This document shows, one piece after another, positions 17,116 to 25,141 of a stretch of DNA of 64,000 nt. Origin of the DNA: Brachyspira hampsonii 30446 (GTDB lineage Bacteria > Spirochaetota > Brachyspiria > Brachyspirales > Brachyspiraceae); the NCBI RefSeq assembly GCF_000316195.1, contig NZ_JH994111.1, forward strand, positions 1,247,470 to 1,311,469, read 5' to 3'. The position numbers and the translations under genes were made by a program. The notes beneath the pieces are model-generated. The model made no database searches. It saw only the letters and a list, made by a program, of their open reading frames with translations, and was not told the origin of the DNA. Within the stretch, counting starts at the first letter, position 1; each line of letters opens with the position of its first letter.

Positions 17116-18513
17116 ATGAATGCATGTGATGATGAGGCATCAAAAGAATCTGAAAGACAAAACAAAAAATTTAAAGAATTAACAGAATCAAAAATTGAAT
17201 TTTTAGTTATAAAAATGGGTATACCTACAATTATGAGTATGCTTACAACATCATTTTATAATATGGCAGATACTTTTTTCGTGAGTAAGGTTAACACTCA
17301 GTCAACTGCAGCTGTCGGAATAGTATTTTCAATGATGGCAATAATACAGGCTATAGGATTTTTTTTCGGACATGGTTCAGGCAATTATATATCTATAAAA
17401 TTAGGTGCTAAAGAAACAGATGAGGCTTCAAAGATGGCGGCAACAGGCTTTTTATCTGCTATGATAGTAGGGTTTATGATACTAATATTTGGCATAATAT
17501 TTATTAAGCCTTTAGCATATTTATTAGGATCTACAGAAACTATACTTCCATATTCTATAAGCTATATGAAATATATTCTTATAGGTGCTCCTTATATGAC
17601 AGCCTCTTTAGTTCTTAATAATCAATTAAGACTTCAGGGTAATGCTTTGTTTGCTATGATAGGTTTGATAACAGGTGCGATTTTAAATATAATATTAGAT
17701 CCTATTTTAATATTTCATTTTTCTATGGGGGTAAAAGGTGCAGCTATTGGTACTATAATAAGTCAGTTTGTGGGTTTCTGTATACTTTTAATAGGTACTA
17801 ATGTATGGGGTACTTTGCCTATAAAATTAAAAGATTTCTCCCCTAGCCTTCAAAAATATAAGGCGATTATAGTAGGCGGACTTCCAAGCCTTTGCAGACA
17901 GAGTATATCAAGTTTTTCAACTGCATTTTTAAATACATCAGCTTCAGCCTTTGGAGATGCTGCCATTGCTGCTATGTCTATAGTTAATAGGATTGCTATG
18001 TTTGCTAATTCTGCTATTATAGGTTTTGGTCAGGGGTTTCAGCCTGTATGCGGATTTAATTATGGAGCTAAAAAATATGACAGAGTTATAAAGGCTTTTT
18101 ATTTCTGTGTAAAAATATCAACTCTTGTTCTTTTTGTACTTGCATTTATAATATTTATTAATTCAGCACAAATTGTACATTTATTTAATGATAAAGATGA
18201 TGTATTACTTGAAACAGCATACAGAGCACTTCGTTATCAGGCGTTTAGTCTTCCTTTATGGGGATTTATAACATTATCTAGTATGATGCTTCAAACAACT
18301 AGAAAAACTATAAGAGCTTCTATATTGGCTGTAGCTAAGCAGGGAATATTTTTTATACCTATTATCTATATATTTCCTAAATTTTTTGGCTTAATCGGAA
18401 TAGAAATAGCTCAGCCATTTTCCGATTTACTTACATTCATATTGGCAATACCTCTTGGATACAGTATAATAAGAGAAATGAAATATGAATTACAAAGTGA
18501 AAAAAGTTTATAG
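17116..18513 (+). CDS. MATE family efflux transporter (MepA-like)
   Basis: The 465-residue inner-membrane protein has twelve predicted hydrophobic segments in two homologous halves. Typical MATE stretches are MGIPTIMSMLTTSFYNMADT near the start, GSGNYISIKLGA, GAILNIILDPILIF and, in the second half, GGLPSLCRQSISSF and GFGQGFQPVCGFNYGA. The family exports cationic drugs or metabolites using a Na+ or H+ gradient; the substrate here is not deducible. The N-terminus has about 25 polar residues. It is transcribed alone, divergent from metF, and followed by repeat-filled DNA. Confidence 0.9.
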   Translation: MNACDDEASKESERQNKKFKELTESKIEFLVIKMGIPTIMSMLTTSFYNMADTFFVSKVNTQSTAAVGIVFSMMAIIQAIGFFFGHGSGNYISIKLGAKETDEASKMAATGFLSAMIVGFMILIFGIIFIKPLAYLLGSTETILPYSISYMKYILIGAPYMTASLVLNNQLRLQGNALFAMIGLITGAILNIILDPILIFHFSMGVKGAAIGTIISQFVGFCILLIGTNVWGTLPIKLKDFSPSLQKYKAIIVGGLPSLCRQSISSFSTAFLNTSASAFGDAAIAAMSIVNRIAMFANSAIIGFGQGFQPVCGFNYGAKKYDRVIKAFYFCVKISTLVLFVLAFIIFINSAQIVHLFNDKDDVLLETAYRALRYQAFSLPLWGFITLSSMMLQTTRKTIRASILAVAKQGIFFIPIIYIFPKFFGLIGIEIAQPFSDLLTFILAIPLGYSIIREMKYELQSEKSL

Positions 18514-18520
18514 TTTATAA

Positions 18521-18683
18521 TAAAAAAAATAAAAAAAAGGTAAAAATCAAAGTATTTGATATGTAAAAATGAAAAATTTTAAAAAAAATATGATTTTAAA
18601 GTGTGATAATTTTATACAAAAAAGAGGAATTACATAATAATAAATTATTATGTATAGAAATATTATTTAATTATTAATAAAAA
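18521..18683. repeat. ~160-bp AT-rich dispersed repeat, copy A
   Basis: This stretch includes GTAAAAATCAAAGTATTTGA, ATGATTTTAAAGTGTGATAA and TAATAATAAATTATTA. It recurs at 63843-64000 with roughly nine in ten bases identical, including non-palindromic parts that low complexity would not conserve. It follows the MATE gene directly. It has no open frame. Both copies lie downstream of plus-strand genes. Copy A is followed by about 100 bp of AT-rich DNA and then the GTCTCGATACCC cluster. Confidence 0.75.
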
Positions 18684-18800
18684 AATATATTTTATGTATT
18701 GCAAAAAAATATAAAATATATTATATTAGTTATTGTTCTTTGACAGTTTTATGTAACTTACATATTAATGTGAAAAGAATATAAAGGCTCAAAAAAGCCA

Positions 18801-19152
18801 GTCTCGATACCCTACTCGCGCTGTGCGTACCTTCGGTAATATAGGAAAGCGGGATTTATATCGCTATACAAGAATAAATTTAAAGGTCTCGATACCCTAC
18901 TACGCTCTGCGTACCTTCGGTAATGTAGGAAAGCGGGATTTCTTTCATTATGGTATATACTAGATAAAGTCTCGATACCCTACTCAATGTAGGAAAGCGG
19001 GATTCATCAAAAGAACAACCTATTGTTTTTCTGTCTCGATACCCTACTCAAGACTTTGTCTTGGCTGTAAAAAAATCGAGCCGCTGATAACTTCAGTTGT
19101 CAGCACCTTAAAGCGAGATTTTTTTATTAGCGATATAGGAAAGCGGGATTTC
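18801..19152. repeat. Cluster of four degenerate GTCTCGATACCCTAC...GCGGGATTT units
   Basis: Units start at 18801, 18886, 18969 and 19033. The full unit is about 57 bp: GTCTCGATACCCTACT, a variable middle, then TAGGAAAGCGGGATTT. CCTAC pairs with GTAGG and the middle of unit 2 holds the small stems TACGC/GCGTA and ACC/GGT, giving a branched fold. Unit 3 lacks the middle. Unit 4 carries about 80 bp of extra sequence with its own hairpin (AAAAAAATCGAGCCGC against AGCGAGATTTTTTT). Gaps between units are 26-28 bases and unrelated. No gene is visible in the 850 bp from 18514 to 19363. Confidence 0.8.
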
Positions 19153-19337
19153 TTTTGTTATTTTTGATATATGGCTGTATAATGCTTACTTTATATTCAA
19201 TAAAAAATTATATTCAAAAAATATTTATGTATGTAACATAAAACTTCAATGAAAAATAATTTCAATAATATTCATCATACTTTGTATAAATATAAAATAT
19301 AACTTCATTTAACATAATATATTTATTAAATTAATAC

Positions 19338-19365
19338 TTGCAGTTTTCTATTATAGGTATATAAT
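19338..19365 (+). promoter_or_regulatory. Promoter overlapping the start of the TPR-like gene
   Basis: TTGCAG and a perfect TATAAT lie 16 bp apart. The -10 box overlaps the first ATG (19364), and the predicted start falls at about 19372, next to a second in-frame ATG at 19373. Confidence 0.5.
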
Positions 19366-19918
19366 GGAGAACATGGAAATAAAAGATTCTACAAGAAGTG
19401 CTTTAGTTAGAAAAGGTAATGAGCTTTTTAATCAGAAAGATATAGAAGGTGCTTACAGATGTTATCTTACAGCTTCTTATTATGGAGGCATAGAAAAAGT
19501 CGCTGATTATTATAATTTTGAGAAAAAAAATATAATAAAGGCTATGCAGCTTTATAAATTCATCATGAAAGAAGACTCTAATCTTGGAGGAAATGTAAGA
19601 GCTAAACAGAAGTTAGATAAATTGGCAGAATCTGTGGCTAAAGTGCTTAGAAAATGGCTGAAAGAAGATGAAACTTTCAATTCTTCTAATAAAAAAAATG
19701 ATAAATTAGAATTAGATAGTAAAAATGCAGCTCTTGCAAATAATTATAAAAAAAATACTTTAGAAGATATTTTAAAAGCAAAAGAAAATATAGATTCTAA
19801 AAGTAATAATCCGCAAGTTAATAATAAAACTGTAAATTCCGATTTCTACTCTAAAAGTGCCAATATAAAAAAACCTGTATTTGAACAAATATATACAAAT
19901 AAACAAAATAAAAAATAA
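19364..19918 (+). CDS. Small TPR/Sel1-like helical protein, unknown role
   Basis: The first 100 of 184 residues form helical-repeat-like sequence (ALVRKGNELFNQKDIEGAYR, CYLTASYYGGIEKVADYYNF, AMQLYKFIM), reminiscent of TPR or Sel1 repeats. The rest is a low-complexity, lysine/asparagine-rich tail, probably disordered. No signal peptide or membrane segment is present, so it is cytosolic. It precedes the GlmU-like gene by 22 bp and is probably co-transcribed with it. The start is uncertain: the ATG at 19364 has only TAGG upstream, while a -10 box overlaps it, so translation from the ATG at 19373 on a leaderless transcript is an alternative (three residues shorter). Confidence 0.7.
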   Translation: MENMEIKDSTRSALVRKGNELFNQKDIEGAYRCYLTASYYGGIEKVADYYNFEKKNIIKAMQLYKFIMKEDSNLGGNVRAKQKLDKLAESVAKVLRKWLKEDETFNSSNKKNDKLELDSKNAALANNYKKNTLEDILKAKENIDSKSNNPQVNNKTVNSDFYSKSANIKKPVFEQIYTNKQNKK

Positions 19919-19940
19919 ATATTATAATTAGGAGTTACCT

Positions 19941-21476
19941 ATGGAAAAAAATGTGGTTGAAATTGAGAATGCTCTTGCTTCATTATCATCTAAGTTTTCA
20001 AAAAATGACACATTGGTGATAATCTTAGCTGCTGGTCATGGTAAAAGAATAAGAAGCTCTACCTCTAAGATGCTTCATACTATATGGGGAATTCCTAGTA
20101 TAGAAAGAGTTAGACTTGCTGTAAAAAATGGTATGCCTAAGAGTAATATCACAATAGTTGTTGGAATAAAAGCTCTTGATGTTGCTAATGCTGTTGGAAA
20201 GCAGGCTAATACAAATTTTGCTTATCAGGAAGAGCAAAGAGGTACAGGACATGCTGTAAAAGTTGGACTTGATAAGAGTGATTTAAAAAATATAAAATAC
20301 TGTTATGTTATATATGCTGATATGGGACTTATTGACTCTGAAACTATGAAGGAATTCCATGAAGAATTTTTGAAATCTAAAACTGATATGATAGTTATGA
20401 CTGCCAAGTATGACGGACCTAAGGGAAGCAACTATTATGGAAGAATACTTAGAAGCAGAGGTCTTACATACGATGGTAAAAAAAGTAAATACAGACAAGG
20501 TTCTCAAGGCAATGTTATAGGAGTTATTGAATATAAAGATATACTTGCGATGAGTGATGATGAAAAGCTTTATAAAGTTTATAAAGATGAAAAATTCTCT
20601 TATGAGAAAGATGAACTATTAGATAATTTTAATGAATATGTTGCCGGCATTTACGGATTTAAAATGAAGCCTTTAGAAGAGCTTATACAAAAATTAGAAT
20701 CTAATAATGCACAAAATGAATTATATCTTACCGATTTAATAGAGATTTTTGTAAATAATAATTTGTCTATATCTACCTATATGCCTAAAGACAGCAGAGT
20801 CGTTTTAGGATTTAATGATAAAACTGTTCTTAAAGAGATGGAATCAATAGCCAGATCTAATGTTTATAATAAACTTAAAAATATAATCACTATATATGAC
20901 GGAGAGGACTTTTTTATAGATGATACGGTAGTAGAACAGATACTTGAGAGAGATAAAGATGAAAAACCTTTAGATATATATATAGGAAAAGGTGCTTATA
21001 TAGGAAAGAATGTTACACTTAATTATGGGGTTACTATATCACATGGTGCTAAAATAGAGGGAAATGTTCATTTAGGTGAAAATGCATACATTGGAGATAA
21101 TGTTCTTTTATCATGTTTGGAAAATCAGAGACTTATATTAGATGATAATGTTAAAATATATTCAGGCAATCAGATTAAGGGTAATGTATATATTGGAAAG
21201 AATACCACATTGGAGAGAGGGGTTAATGTTACAGGAAGCGATAATCACCCTGTGAATATAGGCTCTAATGTTCTTATTAAAGGTGTTAGTTATCTTTACG
21301 GTTCTATTGTTGATGATAATGCATATATAGAACATTGTATATTCTATTATTCTCATATAAAAGCATTACTTGACGATAAAGGAAATGTTATAAAATGCAG
21401 ATTTATAAGACCTAAAGAAGAAGGAATTGAAGCTGTAAGTAAAATAGAAGATGTTAAAAAATCTAAAAAGAAATAG
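19941..21476 (+). CDS. GlmU-like UDP-GlcNAc pyrophosphorylase with left-handed beta-helix
   Basis: Residues 20-280 form a nucleotidyltransferase domain: VIILAAGHGKRIRSSTSKML is the GlmU-type LxAGxG...K signature, EEQRGTGHAVKVGL the Q-GTGHA motif, and VIYADMG the metal-site region. Residues 330-480 are hexapeptide repeats (IGKGAYIGKNVTLNYGVTIS, IEGNVHLGENAYIGDNVLL) of a left-handed beta-helix. It probably forms UDP-GlcNAc for peptidoglycan and the glycan locus. The end lacks the usual GlmU acetyltransferase signature (GNFVE...K and H-LSY-GDA), so the acetylation step may be missing or altered. At 511 residues it is longer than E. coli GlmU (456). AGGAG lies six bases before ATG. Confidence 0.75.
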   Translation: MEKNVVEIENALASLSSKFSKNDTLVIILAAGHGKRIRSSTSKMLHTIWGIPSIERVRLAVKNGMPKSNITIVVGIKALDVANAVGKQANTNFAYQEEQRGTGHAVKVGLDKSDLKNIKYCYVIYADMGLIDSETMKEFHEEFLKSKTDMIVMTAKYDGPKGSNYYGRILRSRGLTYDGKKSKYRQGSQGNVIGVIEYKDILAMSDDEKLYKVYKDEKFSYEKDELLDNFNEYVAGIYGFKMKPLEELIQKLESNNAQNELYLTDLIEIFVNNNLSISTYMPKDSRVVLGFNDKTVLKEMESIARSNVYNKLKNIITIYDGEDFFIDDTVVEQILERDKDEKPLDIYIGKGAYIGKNVTLNYGVTISHGAKIEGNVHLGENAYIGDNVLLSCLENQRLILDDNVKIYSGNQIKGNVYIGKNTTLERGVNVTGSDNHPVNIGSNVLIKGVSYLYGSIVDDNAYIEHCIFYYSHIKALLDDKGNVIKCRFIRPKEEGIEAVSKIEDVKKSKKK

Positions 21477-22584
21477 TGCATTTATTGTATTAATTATTTT
21501 TATAATATTATTTACAAGTTTAAATGCACAATATCAAAAAGAAATAAAAAAAGATGCTCCTCCTCTTACAGAGCATTATGTAAGAATGAGCGGTTTTGAA
21601 TCTTTATATACTTGGTCTGTAGCATCTTTAAGGGAAGAACCTTATATCAGCGAATTATTTATAGATGGACATAACAATGTGCATTTTGCATATTATGATA
21701 ATATTCTAAATACAGCGGTATATGTTACAGGAAAAGACGGTAATTTTACAAGAACTATATTAGATAATAATAGAGAACTTGGTAATTTTATAAGTATAGC
21801 ATTAAACAATAGAAATGTACATGTATCATATAATAAAGCAAATAAAATATTATATGCTAATAATAATTCCGGCACTTTCAATAATTATACTATGGATATA
21901 AGACAAAATAGAAAGATCAATGATTTAAAACTAGTCATGTCGGCATTCAATTATCCTACATTATTTTTTGTAGATAATAGAGGTATATTATCTGTATCTA
22001 GGTTTTATAGAGATAATTTCTTTTCGGATTTTATTTATACTAACAAAATAGTAGATAGTGTTTATCCTGTTGCTGAAAAAGACGGATATGCTCTTTATAT
22101 GCATGAATATGAGACAGGTAATATATTATATGGTTCTAGGAAAACTAATACAGCTTTTCAATTTTTTGATGATATGGCAATAGTAACTAATTCTAGTATT
22201 TATTCTGTTTCTCATGAAGAGCATAATAGATTTAATATAGTTTATCTTACAAAAGATAATCCTAATACTATTAATTATACCAGATTTTATGACGGAGTAT
22301 TTACTAATGGAATAATAGTTTCTGAAGATGAAAATATAATTTCATTAGATTCCACATTGGATTATGCTTCACAAATAATGGTTTTATACACAAAAGAGAA
22401 TAGAAATAAATACTTATTTATAGATAATAGAGTGATAGATTTATCAGTTTTAGGAACAAGTATAGGTAATATAAGATTGAAGTCAGCACAATATCCATAT
22501 TTTTATATATTATATTATAATGATATATTTAATGAACTTAGAATTACAAAGATTAATATAAGTGATATTGAAAAATTAAAATAA
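21451..22584 (+). CDS. Exported protein, probable beta-propeller, unknown function
   Basis: The 377-residue product begins with a lysine-rich stretch and a hydrophobic core (FIVLIIFIILFTSLNAQ), consistent with a signal peptide cleaved near residue 26. The mature part has repeating units of about 50-60 residues with patterns such as ELFIDGHNNVHFAYYD, NVHVSYNK, PTLFFVDNRG and HNRFNIVYLTKDN, resembling blades of a beta-propeller that reads sequential D/N-rich loops. No catalytic motif is recognised. Its start overlaps the 3' end of the GlmU-like gene by 26 bases in another frame. The ribosome site is weak, so coupling is likely. Confidence 0.7.
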   Translation: MLKNLKRNSAFIVLIIFIILFTSLNAQYQKEIKKDAPPLTEHYVRMSGFESLYTWSVASLREEPYISELFIDGHNNVHFAYYDNILNTAVYVTGKDGNFTRTILDNNRELGNFISIALNNRNVHVSYNKANKILYANNNSGTFNNYTMDIRQNRKINDLKLVMSAFNYPTLFFVDNRGILSVSRFYRDNFFSDFIYTNKIVDSVYPVAEKDGYALYMHEYETGNILYGSRKTNTAFQFFDDMAIVTNSSIYSVSHEEHNRFNIVYLTKDNPNTINYTRFYDGVFTNGIIVSEDENIISLDSTLDYASQIMVLYTKENRNKYLFIDNRVIDLSVLGTSIGNIRLKSAQYPYFYILYYNDIFNELRITKINISDIEKLK

Positions 22585-22651
22585 ACCGATAATTGATTTA
22601 ACATTTTTATATTATAAATGTTATAAAAATAAGTATATATTAGGATTTTTT

Positions 22652-23533
22652 ATGAGTGATGAACAACCAAAAGTATCGTTTATAGAGAAAAACCCAAGAA
22701 CATGTCCTGTATGTAATGGAGAATTTTATCATGAAATGCTTCTTACAGGCGGAGGAAGACTTATTGCCGGCAAATTAAGGAATGACTTAAGAAGAACTTA
22801 TGAAAAAAGTAAAAAATATGGTACAGTTTATCCTTTAATATATGTTGTAGTAGTATGTCCGCATTGTTTATATGCTGCTTTTCAGGAAGATTTTAATTTA
22901 ATAGATCATAAAAAAATAGATGAAGCTGCAGACACTTCAAGGCAAAGAGCTTCATATATGAAAGAATTTTTTGGAAATAGTATAGATTTTACAAAAAATA
23001 GAACACTTTTAGAAGGTGCCGCTAGTTATTTTTTAGCTTTAGACGGATATCGTTATATTGGAAAAGACAGTGCTCCTACTTTAAAAAAGGCTTTATGTTC
23101 TTTGAGATTAAGCTGGACTTTGGAAGATTTGGCAAACATATATCCTGATGAAAATTATGACAGACTTATTCCTTTCTTTCAATATAAAGCAAGCGAATTA
23201 TATTCATCTGCAATAGAATGTATGCAAAATGGTAAGGAAAATTTTGAGAAAATAAAATCATTTGGTCCTGATATAGATAATAATTTCGGATATGAAGGTA
23301 TGCTTTATATGGGAGCATTGCTTGGAATGGATGCTTCTAAATTTATACCAGATCCTAAAGTTAAAGCTGAAACTCTTGTACAGGCTAAGAGAAAAATAAG
23401 TAAGATATTCGGATCTGGAAAAAGCAGTAAGTCAAAACCTTCTGCTTTGCTTGAAAAAATAAAAGAGCTTCATGTCGCTATAACTGAAGAATTAAATCAA
23501 ATTCATGAAGAATATGGCATAGATGTAAGTTAA
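22652..23533 (+). CDS. DUF2225 family protein with zinc-ribbon cysteines
   Basis: The 293-residue protein shows two CxxC pairs, CPVCNGEF near residue 18 and CPHCLYAAF near 71, likely to bind one zinc. Between them sits the glycine/arginine segment LTGGGRLIAGKLRNDLRRTY. The remainder is helical and TPR-like (YKASELYSSAIECMQNGKEN). The layout agrees with the DUF2225 family, common in spirochaetes and Firmicutes but without known function. It is cytosolic, has a ribosome site AGGAT seven bases before ATG, and is separated by four bases from the LptG-like gene, suggesting joint expression. Confidence 0.8.
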   Translation: MSDEQPKVSFIEKNPRTCPVCNGEFYHEMLLTGGGRLIAGKLRNDLRRTYEKSKKYGTVYPLIYVVVVCPHCLYAAFQEDFNLIDHKKIDEAADTSRQRASYMKEFFGNSIDFTKNRTLLEGAASYFLALDGYRYIGKDSAPTLKKALCSLRLSWTLEDLANIYPDENYDRLIPFFQYKASELYSSAIECMQNGKENFEKIKSFGPDIDNNFGYEGMLYMGALLGMDASKFIPDPKVKAETLVQAKRKISKIFGSGKSSKSKPSALLEKIKELHVAITEELNQIHEEYGIDVS

Positions 23534-23537
23534 CATA

Positions 23538-24608
23538 ATGAAGAAATTAAATGCTTATTTATTAAAAGAATTTCTATCTTTCTTTTTTGGTTCTTTGCTG
23601 CTGTTTGTCGTATTAGTTACAATAGCTGAATTAAGCGGTAAATTATCACATTATGTTCAGCACCCAGAGTTATTAAGATATATTATTATGTATCATGTAC
23701 TAAGGATTCCTCATAATATATATTATATATTTCCAGTGGCATTAATGTTTTCATCTACTTATGTACTTGGTACTTTTGTAAAAAATAAAGAAATGCTTGC
23801 TATTGAAAATTCTGGAATAAGTTTATTTAAATTTTCTATGCCTGTATTTGTTATTGTAATAGGTCTATGTCTATTTTTAGTATTTTTTTGGCAGTTTGTA
23901 GCAGCTCCATCAAACAAAAAAGCTTTTATAGCAAATGATACTATAAATGGTTATGGACAAGCAACTAAAAGCGGTCCTTGGGAACTTTTCGGCGGAAATA
24001 ATTATTTATATTTTATAGAAACTTATTTTTATAATGAACAATATATGAAAAATACTATTGTAATAAAATTGAATGATGACGGAGGCATTAGATTTAGAAT
24101 ATCAAGTCCTCATATACAATGGAATAATGGAGATAGAAAATGGTATGTTTTGGATGGTATATTAACCACATTCAGTGAAAATAAAGAAATAAAAGTAGAA
24201 AAAATAAATAATTATCCTTTAGAAGTTTTAGAAAGACCGGAACATTTTTATGGAAGACCTCTTTTAGATTCTATGAGTTTAACTGAAGAAGCTCGTATTA
24301 TAAAATTACAAAAAGAAATTAATATGAATACTTCCAGATTAGAAACAGATTTGCATTATAGAATATCATATTGTTTTTCAGGCTTTATTATTGTTTTACT
24401 TGCTTCATTATTTTCTAAGTTTTCTACTCAAAGTGTACTAGTTATAAGTTTGGTAATGGTTATAATTGTTGCTTTAATGTATTATTCAATACTTATGGTA
24501 TTTAGATCTATGGGGGAAGCTGGAAATATGAATCCTTTTATTGCAGCTTGGATGCCTAATATCATATTTGCTGTACTTTGTATATTGGCATTTAAGAAAT
24601 TCCACTAA
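23538..24608 (+). CDS. LptF/LptG (YjgP/YjgQ) family permease
   Basis: The 356-residue inner-membrane protein has the family layout: one or two N-terminal segments (LLKEFLSFFFGSLLLFVVLV), a third (IFPVALMFSSTYVLG), a fourth (PVFVIVIGLCLFLVFFWQFV), a periplasmic beta-rich domain from about 130 to 255, then three C-terminal segments including FIIVLLASLFSKFS. NKEMLAIENSGISLF matches the conserved cytosolic coupling segment that contacts LptB. In the LPS/LOS exporter LptB2FG, these subunits pull lipid A-linked glycan from the inner membrane. Only one LptF/G-type gene lies in this window, and no lptB. Confidence 0.85.
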   Translation: MKKLNAYLLKEFLSFFFGSLLLFVVLVTIAELSGKLSHYVQHPELLRYIIMYHVLRIPHNIYYIFPVALMFSSTYVLGTFVKNKEMLAIENSGISLFKFSMPVFVIVIGLCLFLVFFWQFVAAPSNKKAFIANDTINGYGQATKSGPWELFGGNNYLYFIETYFYNEQYMKNTIVIKLNDDGGIRFRISSPHIQWNNGDRKWYVLDGILTTFSENKEIKVEKINNYPLEVLERPEHFYGRPLLDSMSLTEEARIIKLQKEINMNTSRLETDLHYRISYCFSGFIIVLLASLFSKFSTQSVLVISLVMVIIVALMYYSILMVFRSMGEAGNMNPFIAAWMPNIIFAVLCILAFKKFH

Positions 24609-24628
24609 TTCTATATTTCATTAAAAAA

Positions 24629-25069
24629 TTAATTTAATTCTTTTTCCATAATTAAAGCATTAAATTTATTATCATAATATTTTTTTCTCAAAGCTATTTT
24701 TTTAAAACCATTTTTTATATAGAAGTTTTTAGCTATTATATTATTTTCATGTAAATCTAGTTTGATACTATTTACATTATTCGTCTTTGCATCATCAAAT
24801 AGATATGATAATAATTTGCTGCCATATCCTTTATTATTTGGATAAACTGCTATAAATATTATATCTATTTCTGGTGCAAGCAAAAAATAAATTAAAAAAC
24901 CTTTTATTTCATTATTATTTTTTATAATTATAACATTATGATATTTATCTTCTATATACTGTTTTAAATTATTTTCTGATAAGTTTATATATTCACTTTT
25001 TGAAGATATAAGGAGAATTGAATTAATTATATTATTATCAATATCATTTACAATTTCTATATTTTCCAT
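24629..25069 (-). CDS. GNAT family N-acetyltransferase
   Basis: In 146 residues the acetyl-CoA-binding motif A is visible as FIAVYPNNKGYGSKLLSYLF, followed by SIKLDLHENNIIAKNFYIKN and GFKKIALRKKYYDN, the RimI-like end. The substrate is unknown. The start has no clear ribosome site, and the proS terminator ends only a few bases upstream, so there is little room for a promoter; the gene may depend on read-through. It converges with the LptG-like gene. Confidence 0.8.
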   Translation of the reverse strand: MENIEIVNDIDNNIINSILLISSKSEYINLSENNLKQYIEDKYHNVIIIKNNNEIKGFLIYFLLAPEIDIIFIAVYPNNKGYGSKLLSYLFDDAKTNNVNSIKLDLHENNIIAKNFYIKNGFKKIALRKKYYDNKFNALIMEKELN

Positions 25070-25072
25070 ATT

Positions 25073-25122
25073 AATAAAAAAAATAATGAATAAGAAAGTT
25101 TATAATAACTTCCCTATTCATT
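25073..25122 (-). terminator. Terminator of proS
   Basis: On the minus strand AATGAATA (25122-25115) with GAAGTT pairs with AACTTTC and TATTCATT (to 25085), followed by ATTTTTTTTATT. The T run ends about four bases before the start codon of the GNAT gene. Confidence 0.7.
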
Positions 25123-25141
25123 TATTCATAATTGAATTTCA

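Noticed and set aside
18801-18857. tRNA gene
   Set aside because: The branched fold of the GTCTCGATACCC unit recalls a cloverleaf, but there is no T-loop GTTCRANNC, no acceptor stem and no anticodon arm of proper size.
18801-19152. CRISPR array
   Set aside because: Unit spacing of 64-85 bp with 26-28-bp gaps looks superficially like a CRISPR, but the units differ in length and interior, are foldback-rich, and no cas gene is near.
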